From assembly GCA_964461835.1 (NCBI GenBank), contig CAYWVO010000027.1:1-45684 (forward strand): a stretch of DNA of 45,684 nt, read 5' to 3'. Positions 1 through 7,006 of this stretch are shown here, piece by piece; within the stretch, counting starts at the first letter, position 1; every line of letters begins with the position of its first letter. The notes under the pieces were generated by a model. The model searched no databases, was not told where the DNA came from, and saw only the letters and a list, made by a program, of their open reading frames with translations. The position numbers and the translations under genes were made by a program. This DNA is from CAYWVO01 sp964461835. GTDB lineage: Bacteria > Zixibacteria > MSB-5A5 > WJJR01 > JAJRUJ01.

Positions 1-9
1 TGCAATCGT

Positions 10-40
10 AAGATAGTGGCGGGGGGGGGGTAGATGTCAA
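10..40 (-). promoter_or_regulatory. Candidate promoter with a ten-G/C tract in the spacer
   Basis: Read on the minus strand, a perfect -35 TTGACA (complement of 35-40) is followed by a 19-nt spacer and TATCTT (complement of 10-15). The spacer contains ten consecutive C residues (G in the plus strand, 21-30). The promoter would fire leftwards out of the window, so its gene is not visible. A homopolymer between -35 and -10 is the classic layout of a phase-variable promoter, because slippage changes the spacer length: eight residues would give the ideal 17. The boxes and tract are seen. Promoter activity and phase variation are inference. Confidence 0.35.
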
Positions 41-100
41 GTCCTATTTTTCGGAAAGCGCTTACGGATAAAACCACTCCTACAATATGATCAACGATAA

Positions 101-1261
101 TTACAACACATGCTGATATTTAAAGCCCGTGCCGGTGTTGAAGAGGACTACGCGATCAGCGGCCGAGATTTTATCGGACTCGCGGAGATGGTGTAACGCC
201 GCGAGCACCGCGCCGCCCTCCGGGCAGGCAAAGAGCCCTTCGTGACGGCCCAGCTGTTTCACGCCTTCGCGCCAGTCGTTTTCGGAGACAGCGATTGCCT
301 CGCCGTTGGTCTCGCGGATGGCGCGCAGAATCAGAAAATCTCCCACCGCCTGCGGGACTCGCAGACCGGGCGCAGCGGTCTGTGGATTTGGCCACGGCTC
401 GGCGAATTCTTTGCCCTCGGCGAACGCTTTGGGGATCGGCGCGCAGCCCTCGCACTGCACGGACACCAGACGCGGGCGGTTCGATCTGAGCAGGCCCATT
501 TGCTCGAGTTCATTGAACCCTTTCCACATGCCGATCAGGCCGGTACCGCCGCCAGTGGGATAGATGATTACATCGGGCAGGTATCCCCGGAACTGCTCAA
601 AGATTTCCAGCCCCATGGTTTTCTTCCCCTCGAGACGGAACGGCTCTTTGAGGGTCGAAAGATCAAACCACTCGTCGGGATCACACTCTTCCCGCATGCG
701 CGCGCCGGCGTCGACAATGGTGCCGTCGATCGTGGTCACCTCGGCGCCGCAGGTTTTGCATTCGTCGATAAAGGCGTCCCCGGAATCGGCCGGCATGTAC
801 ACGCGGATGGTCCCGCCTGCCGCAGCCACATACGCGGCCGCCGCACCACCGGCATTGCCTGCGGTGGGCACGGCGAATTTCGTAATGCCGAATTCGACTG
901 CTTTGGAGACCGCGGCGCTCATACCGCGGACTTTGAAGGAGCCGGACGGATTTACCGCCTCGTCTTTGATGAACACCCGTTCCATGCCGAGGTGCTTCCC
1001 TAAATTTCGCGCGTGCAACAGCGGAGTCTGTCCCTCGCCGAGCGAGATGATGTTACTCACATTCTGCACCGGCAGGAGATAGCGATACCGCCACATGGTG
1101 TCGTAGAGCGAGGGGTCCAGCGCGCGATCGAGCGCCTCGGAATAGTGATCGAGTTGATACGTGGCCAACAGCGGACGGCCGCAGTCGCATAATCGTTGCA
1201 CCTGCTTGGCATCGTGTTCTTTGCCGCAGTGACCGCAAATGAGAGTGTAAGGGTTCAACAT
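101..1261 (-). CDS. thrC: Threonine synthase (PLP-dependent)
   Basis: This 386-residue cytosolic enzyme should convert O-phosphohomoserine to threonine and phosphate using pyridoxal phosphate. The N-terminus has the small Cys-rich ribbon common in this ThrC branch (CGHCG near residue 9, CDCG near residue 25). It is followed by the substrate loop GEGQTPL, the PLP-lysine segment NPSGSFKVRG and a glycine-rich phosphate-binding loop PTGGGTG. The lysine segment is usually SFKDRG; here the Asp is Val, as in some threonine dehydratase-like fold-II enzymes. A paralog such as cysteate synthase or another beta-replacing enzyme is therefore possible. The ATG lies six bases after a promoter -10 box and has no Shine-Dalgarno, suggesting a leaderless message. 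It is the only amino-acid biosynthesis gene of its pathway in view. Confidence 0.85.
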   Translation of the reverse strand: MLNPYTLICGHCGKEHDAKQVQRLCDCGRPLLATYQLDHYSEALDRALDPSLYDTMWRYRYLLPVQNVSNIISLGEGQTPLLHARNLGKHLGMERVFIKDEAVNPSGSFKVRGMSAAVSKAVEFGITKFAVPTAGNAGGAAAAYVAAAGGTIRVYMPADSGDAFIDECKTCGAEVTTIDGTIVDAGARMREECDPDEWFDLSTLKEPFRLEGKKTMGLEIFEQFRGYLPDVIIYPTGGGTGLIGMWKGFNELEQMGLLRSNRPRLVSVQCEGCAPIPKAFAEGKEFAEPWPNPQTAAPGLRVPQAVGDFLILRAIRETNGEAIAVSENDWREGVKQLGRHEGLFACPEGGAVLAALHHLRESDKISAADRVVLFNTGTGFKYQHVL

Positions 1262-1267
1262 GAAGAT

Positions 1268-1296
1268 GATATACGGGATTTGGGGAGGGATGGCAA
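1268..1296 (-). promoter_or_regulatory. Promoter of thrC, probably leaderless
   Basis: On the minus strand TTGCCA (complement of 1291-1296) and TATATC (complement of 1268-1273) are separated by exactly 17 bases. Only six bases separate the -10 from the thrC ATG, so the expected transcription start is at or next to the A of the start codon. No ribosome-binding site fits between them. Confidence 0.5.
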
Positions 1297-1300
1297 GTCA

Positions 1301-1323
1301 GGTGGCATGGGCTTCTTGCCCAT
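1301..1323 (+). repeat. Dispersed palindromic repeat, family A
   Basis: The unit is GGTGGCA followed by a self-complementary arm pair ATGGGC/GCCCAT around TTCTT. Related copies are at 4749-4771, 36661-36684 (inverted) and 37197-37220. It lies between the thrC promoter and the membrane-protein gene. Confidence 0.6.
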
Positions 1324-1392
1324 ACCACAAACCCGACATCCCTCACCCAGAATAGATTTCCCGCCGTCGTGGGGAATGACAAGATTGGATAC

Positions 1393-1767
1393 CTAGGAAC
1401 TCCCTATCCAGATCAACAGGCCAATCGCCAGGAACACATACCACGAGAAATGCCGGGCGCGGGTCATCACCGCCGAGAAGATTCCGCTGAAGATAAAGGT
1501 GATCGCGACAATGTGCGCCATCACCACAATCGCCTCGGTTTGTTCTATCAGGGTCCAATAAGCCACCACCGAGGCGATGCCCCATAGAATAATGGTCGTG
1601 AGGTGCCAGGCAAAGCGGATTACTCGCCGCATCGCTCCCTCACTGCCGGCCAACTTCGGCAGTTCCAGGCGAAACAGTGGTCCAATTAAGAGCCATTCAC
1701 CGAGAATAGAATGTGCCAGGGCGATCAGATAGATTAATAAGGCAGCAATCAAAAACCATGTATTCAC
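1393..1767 (-). CDS. Small four-helix membrane protein, function unknown
   Basis: The product is 124 residues and almost entirely hydrophobic, with four predicted transmembrane helices at roughly residues 5-28, 50-71, 78-100 and 106-122. A short polar loop lies between helices 1 and 2. One histidine sits in or next to each helix (H19, H55, H85, H106), which could hint at a metal or haem site but is not evidence on its own. The start is a GTG preceded by a run of seven G residues that can serve as a Shine-Dalgarno. I do not recognise a named family. It is followed on the same strand by thrC but separated from it by a repeat and thrC's own promoter, so it is probably a separate unit. Confidence 0.7.
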   Translation of the reverse strand: MNTWFLIAALLIYLIALAHSILGEWLLIGPLFRLELPKLAGSEGAMRRVIRFAWHLTTIILWGIASVVAYWTLIEQTEAIVVMAHIVAITFIFSGIFSAVMTRARHFSWYVFLAIGLLIWIGSS

Positions 1768-1815
1768 GATTTCCCCCCCGGATTGTGAGGAAAAATCGCA
1801 GGGAACTTCACGGCG

Positions 1816-2130
1816 TCAAGCAGTTTTCTTCGTCTTGGCTTTCGCGAGCCGCAGATGTTGCGGGGCCTTGCCGGGGATCCGCTCGATAATCCCGCGGAAT
1901 TCCAGGTCCAGCTTTACCGTGGTCGTATACCAGGGAATCGACCCGTCAAACCGACCGTCCAGTTCCCTTTTCACGGCGCTGGAAAGTTCTTTGAACAGGA
2001 TTTCACTGTGTGTAGCCAACACCCGGAGGATAGCGTCCCGAATACGCTCGTACTTTTCCCGGTTGACATACGTTCCCTTTTTGCCGGGGGTAATAGTTTG
2101 GACATACATGGTTTCCGGATTGTGGGACAT
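1816..2130 (-). CDS. Small winged-helix-like conserved protein
   Basis: This 104-residue basic protein has a predicted helix-helix-strand pattern like a winged helix. A segment YERIRDAILRVL is followed by FKELSSAV, then IPWYTTTVKLDLEFRG and IIERIPG, ending in a lysine-rich tail. The WYTTTVKLDLE..G.IER core resembles a small conserved family that I recall as DUF6958; that name is from memory and unverified. The ATG has a strong GAGGAGG-type ribosome-binding site. It begins only 9 bases after the msrB stop on the same strand, so the two are likely co-transcribed. A DNA- or RNA-binding role is inference from the fold pattern only. Confidence 0.7.
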   Translation of the reverse strand: MSHNPETMYVQTITPGKKGTYVNREKYERIRDAILRVLATHSEILFKELSSAVKRELDGRFDGSIPWYTTTVKLDLEFRGIIERIPGKAPQHLRLAKAKTKKTA

Positions 2131-2139
2131 CTGTCCTCC

Positions 2140-2586
2140 TCAGTCGAGATCAGCGGCAATGAACTCCAGCGCAACCGAATTGGCGCAATAGCGCAAGGCA
2201 GTCGGCATCGGGCCATCGGGAAATACGTGACCGATATGAGCACCGCATTGGCTGCAACAGACTTCCGTTCGGACCATATTCCAGCTAATATCCAGTTTTT
2301 CGTTCAACGCGGACGGGCTGATCGGGGCCCAGAAACTCGGCCAGCCACACTCGGAATCGTATTTCGTGTGGGAACTGAATAACTCATTGCCGCAGCAGAT
2401 ACAACAATACGTGCCCGCCCGATTGAATTGCACATACTGCCCGCTGAACGGTGGCTCGGTTTCGCCGCGCCGAGCCACGCGGTATTGTTCGGGGGTAAGG
2501 ACGGCACGCCATTGGTCGTCGGTTCTGGCGCTGCCGCGATCGTGGAGCGGAATGGTAGCTTCTCCGTGAATATGCAGCTTTTTCAT
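2140..2586 (-). CDS. msrB: Peptide-methionine (R)-S-oxide reductase MsrB
   Basis: MsrB reduces the R epimer of methionine sulfoxide in oxidised proteins. The 148-residue product has the expected features: two CxxC pairs that bind the structural zinc (CICC and CSQC), the SGWPSF-type core (here CGWPSF), GHVFPDG, and the C-terminal RYCANS segment holding the catalytic cysteine (usually RYCINS). I start at the ATG at 2586 because AGGAGG lies 11 bases upstream. An in-frame upstream start would add 17 residues that do not look like MsrB. It precedes the small winged-helix-like gene in the same direction. The N-terminal part has no signal peptide, so it should be cytosolic. Confidence 0.93.
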   Translation of the reverse strand: MKKLHIHGEATIPLHDRGSARTDDQWRAVLTPEQYRVARRGETEPPFSGQYVQFNRAGTYCCICCGNELFSSHTKYDSECGWPSFWAPISPSALNEKLDISWNMVRTEVCCSQCGAHIGHVFPDGPMPTALRYCANSVALEFIAADLD

Positions 2587-2711
2587 GATCGTGGTAACCT
2601 CCTGGCTGGTCTCTCGCGTCTCTCCCCGTACCATCAATCAGGACCTCATGAGTCCGGTTCATGAGGCCTGTAGGGATTACGGGGAGACCTTGGCCGCATT
2701 GGCACTATTTA

Positions 2712-2740
2712 TTGCCAGTTTTGGGGATTGATTGTATTGA
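2712..2740 (+). promoter_or_regulatory. Possible promoter of the EamA transporter gene
   Basis: TTGCCA (2712-2717) is followed after 17 bases by TATTGA (2735-2740). The -35 matches other promoters in this window, but the -10 is weak. It lies about 95 bases before the chosen ATG. Confidence 0.3.
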
Positions 2741-2834
2741 GATACAAGGAGTTCGACCCTATCTTCGTCCGCGATGTCTGAGGGGGTCACCGTTCGTGTC
2801 AACCCCGGATTCCCTGACATCTGAAAGGGTGTAC

Positions 2835-3731
2835 ATGCCGGTCATCAGCCAATACCTCGGGGAAATCCTGGCCCTCATGACCGCCCTCAGCTGGGCCTTT
2901 GCGGTCGTCCTGTTCAAAAAAAGCGGGGAGGTCGTTCACCCGATCGCCTTAAACCTTTTTAAAAGTGTCCTGACTGCGGTGCTCCTGATCCCCACGATGT
3001 ATCTAATCGGGCAGTCCATGACCTACTCGGCCACCCGGACCGACTATGCTCTGCTGCTGATCAGCGGCGCCCTCGGTATCGGCATCGCCGACACCTTTTT
3101 CTTCATGAGTCTCAACGCACTGGGGGCCGGGCTGTCGGCAATTGTTGATTGCCTTTACAGCCCGTTTATTATTGCCCTTTCTTTCCTCTGGCTGGGTGAA
3201 TCACTATCCCCTGTGCAGATGCTGGGGGCGGCACTGATTGTCTCGGCGGTGCTTACCGCCACGCACGAGGGGCGCAATCATATCTCCGGCCCACGCCACG
3301 TGCTGCTCGGGATTCTCTGGGGAGCGTTGGCGATGGGTACAATGGCGGTGGGGATTGTCATGATCAAACCCATTCTCAATCGTTCACCGTTGTTATGGGT
3401 GACTGAGATTCGGCTGATCGGCGGCATTGCAGTTCTTGCATTTATTCTTTGGTTGCGCTCAGACCGGCGACGGATTATGCGTTCGATGTTTGCCCGTCAA
3501 CAATGGGGATATACGCTTTCCGGCAGTCTGATCGGTACCTACCTGGCCATGGTCTTATGGCTGGGCGGGATGAAATATACGCAGGCGTCGACCGCGGCGG
3601 CGCTCAATCAGACCAGTAATATCTTCATCTTTATTTTCGCGGGGTTATTGCTGAAGGAACCGATCACCCCATTGCGCATACTCGGGATAGCCTTGGGCGT
3701 CACCGGAGCATTTATGGTAACCTTTGGTTAA
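2835..3731 (+). CDS. EamA/DMT-family transporter
   Basis: This 298-residue inner-membrane protein has about ten hydrophobic helices arranged as two EamA repeats. The first covers roughly residues 8-140 and the second 155-295, joined by a short basic loop containing GRNHISGPRH. EamA proteins export or exchange small metabolites such as amino acids or nucleotide precursors; the substrate cannot be read here. The second repeat ends in the typical KEPITPLRILGIALGVTGAF segment. I start at the ATG at 2835, after GAAAGGG. The longer open frame upstream (from 2661) is arginine- and proline-rich and unlike a transporter N-terminus. Two more EamA genes occur at 27838-29639. Confidence 0.88.
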   Translation: MPVISQYLGEILALMTALSWAFAVVLFKKSGEVVHPIALNLFKSVLTAVLLIPTMYLIGQSMTYSATRTDYALLLISGALGIGIADTFFFMSLNALGAGLSAIVDCLYSPFIIALSFLWLGESLSPVQMLGAALIVSAVLTATHEGRNHISGPRHVLLGILWGALAMGTMAVGIVMIKPILNRSPLLWVTEIRLIGGIAVLAFILWLRSDRRRIMRSMFARQQWGYTLSGSLIGTYLAMVLWLGGMKYTQASTAAALNQTSNIFIFIFAGLLLKEPITPLRILGIALGVTGAFMVTFG

Positions 3732-3772
3732 CAGGCCTCGCGCAGAAGCAAGTCGCATTGGATTTGGGGTAG

Positions 3773-3823
3773 GTCGAAACCCCTGAGTTCCTTGTCCGCC
3801 GCGGCGGGGAACGTGGTTTCGAC
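3773..3823 (+). repeat. Inverted-end repeat, family D (copy 1)
   Basis: The element starts with GTCGAAACC and ends with GGTTTCGAC. Its reverse complement matches the element at 4531-4572 at both ends (ACGTTC and CTCAGGGG segments), while the GC-rich middle differs. The two copies therefore face each other across the transposase remnant and tRNA-Thr. Confidence 0.6.
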
Positions 3824-3833
3824 GGTAACCGTG

Positions 3834-3958
3834 TATTCCACCCAGAACGACGAGACCCGAAAGAGCTCGGAGTGCCGGGTGGGTTGGTAACCGTCCGGGA
3901 ATATTCCGACCCACCCGCCACTCCGAATCCAGTTGGATTCGAAACCCTGGGTGGAATA
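3834..3958. repeat. Nested inverted repeat (potential cruciform)
   Basis: The outer arms are TATTCCACCCAG (3834-3845) and CTGGGTGGAATA (3947-3958), a perfect 12-bp inverted pair. Nested inside are 17-base arms at 3868-3884 and 3909-3925 with one mismatch. The centre holds a further short palindrome, CGGGAATATTCCG. I see no coding capacity. Confidence 0.6.
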
Positions 3959-3972
3959 TAAATTTCCGAGGA

Positions 3973-4275
3973 ATGCGCAGCACTACGAGAGACCCGATAC
4001 ATGCAACTCATTGCCAGCATGTCGGGGTTCTTGCCCGCCTTCGGCGAACGGCGGAACCAACCGGCCGCGGACGGACGCGAGTACGGACCTGCTTATACAT
4101 GGCCACCATGGTTGCCATGGGGTTCAATCCAGTCATCCGCGCCTTCTATGAGCGGTTGTGCGCTGCGGGAAAACCACCCCTCGTGGCCCCCCTGGCCACC
4201 GCCATACGGAAATTGATCATCACCTTGAACACCATGCTGGCCAGAAAGGAGTACTGGAACCCAAAAATATCTTGA
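3973..4275 (+). pseudogene. IS110-family transposase, 3' remnant
   Basis: From about codon 35 the frame reads VRTCLYMATMVA, then NPVIRAFYERL, GKPPLVA and NTMLARKEYWNP. This is the C-terminal part of IS110-type transposases (typical VRxALYMAxLVAxRxNPVIRAFYxRL ... MLRxxxPW). The first ~30 codons are scrambled: a competing frame at 4001 also shows weak IAxLVG-like similarity, suggesting frameshifts. The whole N-terminal DEDD catalytic half and most of the gene are missing. The 3' end is intact, with a stop at 4273-4275. It lies between palindromic repeats and tRNA-Thr. It is surely non-functional as a transposase. Confidence 0.75.
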
Positions 4276-4441
4276 TCATCCCAATAGTCGCTACTTCAAA
4301 TCCCTCATAAGTACCTTTATCAACAAGCTCTTGGGGAAGGGGCAACACCGGCACCTGAATTGGCGGGGAATATCACATCATCAAAGCCCGGTGACGCCGT
4401 ACGTTCCTTGGTGGCTAGGACAAGAGACCCGAGGGCAGAAA
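4276..4441. other. Non-coding remnant between transposase fragment and tRNA-Thr
   Basis: About 165 bases without a recognisable gene, promoter or terminator. It may include the right end of the decayed IS110 element, but IS110 elements lack inverted repeats, so no boundary can be drawn. Confidence 0.3.
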
Positions 4442-4514
4442 AGCCGGCGAGAGGACTCGAACCTCCGACAGGCTGATTACAAATCAGCTACTCTACCAAC
4501 TGAGTTACGCCGGC
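4442..4514 (-). tRNA. tRNA-Thr (anticodon TGT)
   Basis: On the minus strand the acceptor arms GCCGGCG and CGCCGGC pair perfectly over 7 bp with a T discriminator. The D arm has GTTGGTAGAG. The anticodon stem GCTGA/TCAGC closes a TTTGTAA loop with anticodon TGT. The T loop is TTCGAGT. No CCA is encoded. It decodes ACA. Confidence 0.96.
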
Positions 4515-4530
4515 ATCTGGATAGCATGGT

Positions 4531-4572
4531 GTCGAAACCACGTTCGCCTTCGGCGGACTCAGGGGTTTCGAC
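4531..4572 (-). repeat. Inverted-end repeat, family D (copy 2)
   Basis: GTCGAAACCACGTTC and CTCAGGGGTTTCGAC form the ends, around a short GCCTTCGGC core. It is in opposite orientation to copy 1 at 3773-3823 and lies in the leader between the proposed promoter and tRNA-Thr. Confidence 0.6.
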
Positions 4573-4667
4573 CCACCATAACATCGATCATGCTGCACAT
4601 CCCACCCGTGTTGGTACTCATCTTGTTCCGTCGGTATTGGTACGTATCGATCGGCGGAACGGGTATG

Positions 4668-4696
4668 CATATACTGTGCGCGCGGGTGGTTGTCAA
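4668..4696 (-). promoter_or_regulatory. Promoter upstream of tRNA-Thr
   Basis: On the minus strand TTGACA (complement of 4691-4696) and TATATG (complement of 4668-4673) are spaced by exactly 17 bases. The predicted leader to the tRNA is about 145 bases and contains repeat D copy 2. Confidence 0.5.
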
Positions 4697-4748
4697 GTGT
4701 GGAGAATGGGGACGGATGCAGGCGAAACACGTACCGGGGACCTGCACA

Positions 4749-4771
4749 GTGGCACAGGCATCCTGCCGGTG
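4749..4771 (+). repeat. Dispersed palindromic repeat, family A (variant)
   Basis: GTGGCACAGGCATCCTGCC matches the family-A pattern seen at 1301-1323 and 37197-37220, with an imperfect arm. Confidence 0.45.
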
Positions 4772-4811
4772 AACATGGACAGAATTCCCATGCCCCCTGT
4801 TTCCACCCGAA

Positions 4812-4839
4812 GCTGGACCCCGGCCTGCGCCGGGGTGAC
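4812..4839. repeat. Dispersed palindrome 3' of the methyltransfer operon
   Basis: ACCCCGGCCTGCGCCGGGGT (4817-4836) is a perfect palindrome apart from its loop. It is flanked by CTGG and GAC in the style of the dRS3-like repeats found in many bacteria. It lies 20 bases beyond the last stop codon of the minus-strand operon and could fold as a hairpin there, but no U-rich tract follows. Confidence 0.5.
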
Positions 4840-4857
4840 ATTAAAAGCTTCGCAGAT

Positions 4858-6324
4858 TCAGGTCGGCAACTCCGGCAATGCATCAACGCCGTGGGTGCGG
4901 GCATCGGATTCGATGATTTCGCGCAGGGCTTTCCGACGGTCATCATCCAGCAGGTTGGGGGTACCGTCCGCCAGCAGCGTTGCTATCCGCGCCCGCGCGG
5001 CCGCGAATGCATCCGGTTTGCCCTTTTGCTTCCACTTTTCCATCACCTCGCGGTTGACTACGTTGGCGGGATAATACCCCTCTTCTTTGAACCACTGCAA
5101 CGTATGCGGCAGCGACATAAAATGCCCGGCTTTCAACCCCTCCTGTAAAACATCGAACGCCAGTGACGATTCCTCTCGAGGCGCAATTCCCTCAATTACA
5201 CGTTTGGCATAGCCGCAGACTTCGTGGTCAAGCACCAGTTTTTCCAAGCTCTGGCACGATTCAAATTCCATCATCCCCGGCCCGGAAATGTTGTTCACCC
5301 CGCTCAATGCGGCGAACACCGCCCCCGCCGACGATTCAAATCCGGCCTGATAATCAACCGTCTTACTGTCAGACAATCCCATGTATGCATGAGTCGGCAA
5401 GCCGAGATGTTTACCAACTTGTGCATAGGCGCCGTCGATCATCATTGTTTCAAACGCGCCCATCGGAGTGGTGCCATGCCGCATATCGAAAAACGCCGGC
5501 GAACCGCCGTAGATAATCGGCGCTCCGGGATTTTTCAGTTGATGAATCACGATGCCGGATAAAGATTCCGCGCAATGCTGCACGATCGCCCCCACTAAGG
5601 TCACCGGGGACGTCGCCCCAGTCAGCGGCATTGAAACCAATTCCGCGGGCTGGCCCGAATCGGCACAGTCTAACAAACATTGGCAGGTCAAATCACTCCA
5701 TTTAAGCGGCGGGGACGGGCAGCAATCGAAAATGGCCAGTGGTTTTTTTCTCAAATCTTCCGCTGATCCCCGGATCATCGTGAGCATTTCCCGCATTACC
5801 GCAAAGGCATCGGTGCGAAACGTGCCGGTCACTACCGGTTTACGAGAACAAGTCAACGCGGCATAGAGCCGAAAACGGTCACTGAGATCTTCAGGGACGT
5901 CCGCGGGTACTATTCCCGTACTTTGTGCCGCGTAGTGCGGCAACAGGTCGGTGAGTGTATGAAACGGAACCAGATCCTTAACTTGACCGTCGCGAATAGC
6001 ACGCAGCTCGGCATCGTAGACATGCAGTGCGGCCGACCCAGGATTAAAATGGATTGTATCCTGCTCCAGCGACATGGCCACCTCGCCATCGCGATCATAT
6101 AGTCGGATTGATGATGGCGTCGTTTGGATCGCCTTGGTAATTATCTCTTCCGGAAAACGGATTCGCTCATTTTCTTGTGTTGCACCGGCAGACATCAATA
6201 GTTCAACCGCCGCTTTGTTCTCGACCGTGACACCGATTTCCGCCAGAATTCGGTAGGCCTCCTCAACGATGACAACAATAGTCTCATCGGTTAACCAGCG
6301 AATCTTCGGTCGGACCGTTTCCAT
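4858..6324 (-). CDS. MttB-superfamily (non-pyrrolysine) corrinoid methyltransferase
   Basis: The 488-residue product belongs to the trimethylamine methyltransferase (MttB) superfamily. These enzymes move a methyl group from a methylated amine to Co(I) of a partner corrinoid protein. It has no in-frame amber codon, so it is of the non-pyrrolysine type. Characterised members of that type (MtgB and relatives) use quaternary amines such as glycine betaine, proline betaine or carnitine. Recognisable segments are NPGSAALHVYD near residue 95, GGSPAFFDMRHGTTPMGAFE, the helix YAQVGKHLGLPTHAYMG, and SGVNNISGPGMMEF towards the C-terminus. I start at the ATG at 6324, 13 bases after the upstream gene and behind a GACGGGGA ribosome-binding site. 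The longer frame overlaps the upstream gene. It is the last gene of the operon; the substrate is not determinable from sequence. Confidence 0.85.
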   Translation of the reverse strand: METVRPKIRWLTDETIVVIVEEAYRILAEIGVTVENKAAVELLMSAGATQENERIRFPEEIITKAIQTTPSSIRLYDRDGEVAMSLEQDTIHFNPGSAALHVYDAELRAIRDGQVKDLVPFHTLTDLLPHYAAQSTGIVPADVPEDLSDRFRLYAALTCSRKPVVTGTFRTDAFAVMREMLTMIRGSAEDLRKKPLAIFDCCPSPPLKWSDLTCQCLLDCADSGQPAELVSMPLTGATSPVTLVGAIVQHCAESLSGIVIHQLKNPGAPIIYGGSPAFFDMRHGTTPMGAFETMMIDGAYAQVGKHLGLPTHAYMGLSDSKTVDYQAGFESSAGAVFAALSGVNNISGPGMMEFESCQSLEKLVLDHEVCGYAKRVIEGIAPREESSLAFDVLQEGLKAGHFMSLPHTLQWFKEEGYYPANVVNREVMEKWKQKGKPDAFAAARARIATLLADGTPNLLDDDRRKALREIIESDARTHGVDALPELPT

Positions 6325-6337
6325 AATCAATCCCCGT

Positions 6338-7006
6338 CTAAACGTGCGTATTCTCCTCACCCCGATATTTGCTGCGGCGAAACCGGCACTGTTCAAATTC
6401 GCAATATTCGCACTGATCGCCCTCGCGCATGCGCAACGGATATTTTGCCCGCTCGGTGGCAAACGAAATCGACTTGCGGGGCCGCATCATCAAACCCGGT
6501 GAAAGCGTCACCCCGATGCGCTCAACCGGTAACAAGGCGAAAATATCCCGCTGATGGTCCAGCGCCCATTTGCCGTAGCCCGGACTGATACGACAGCCCA
6601 CGGTCAGGCCGTCAGCCTCCGCCGCCGTCGCCAATTCGCGATAGAGCGCCTCGGCCGTGCCTTCGGCATAGACCGACCCCAGAGTATCCAGGACAAAGCT
6701 CTCCAGTACATCTCCGCTAGCGGCCAATTGTTGTGCCTGCTGTTCCAGAGACTTGCCGATGGTAACCACCACTACGTACACGTCTCGATCGGCCAGGGGA
6801 AAATCGGGTGCGAAAATATTAATTCCGTTGCACTGACAGAACACCCCCTGCGGATCAATTAGTGATGGAACCCGTTGTTTGCAGCGCCGGAGCGCATCCA
6901 GAACCCGCTTGTCGGCAGCGTGCTCGTCCGGGTAGCCCAGATAGCGAAAGAGTAATGTCTGGTTGACGACCGGTTCCAGCGAACGTCGCAGACGATATTC
7001 AGTCAC
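6338..7006 (-). CDS. MetH activation-domain homolog (B12 reactivation protein)
   Basis: The 222-residue product resembles the C-terminal AdoMet-binding activation domain of cobalamin-dependent methionine synthase as a stand-alone protein. In split MetH systems such proteins reductively remethylate oxidised Co(II) corrinoid with AdoMet. The key segment is CRISPGYGKW, followed by IFALLPVERIGVTLS, LMMRPRKSISF and a C-terminal Cys cluster CEYCEFEQC. The RxSPGY motif corresponds to the AdoMet-contacting R..PGY of MetH. The Cys cluster could bind a metal or Fe-S cluster; this is unproven. The GTG start overlaps the end of the homocysteine methyltransferase gene by 8 bases, so translation is likely coupled. 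Its presence suggests flavodoxin/AdoMet-type reactivation rather than an ATP-dependent RamA-type enzyme. Confidence 0.8.
   Translation of the reverse strand: MTEYRLRRSLEPVVNQTLLFRYLGYPDEHAADKRVLDALRRCKQRVPSLIDPQGVFCQCNGINIFAPDFPLADRDVYVVVVTIGKSLEQQAQQLAASGDVLESFVLDTLGSVYAEGTAEALYRELATAAEADGLTVGCRISPGYGKWALDHQRDIFALLPVERIGVTLSPGLMMRPRKSISFATERAKYPLRMREGDQCEYCEFEQCRFRRSKYRGEENTHV

Noticed and set aside
3973..4275. Intact small plus-strand gene
   Set aside because: The C-terminal IS110 similarity and the disordered N-terminal part show a truncated pseudogene rather than a functional small protein.
4331..5074. A long plus-strand open frame containing the peptide REDSNLRQADYKSATLPTELRR
   Set aside because: This is the antisense of tRNA-Thr plus dispersed repeats and the 3' end of the mttB-family gene read in the wrong frame; it is a common false annotation.
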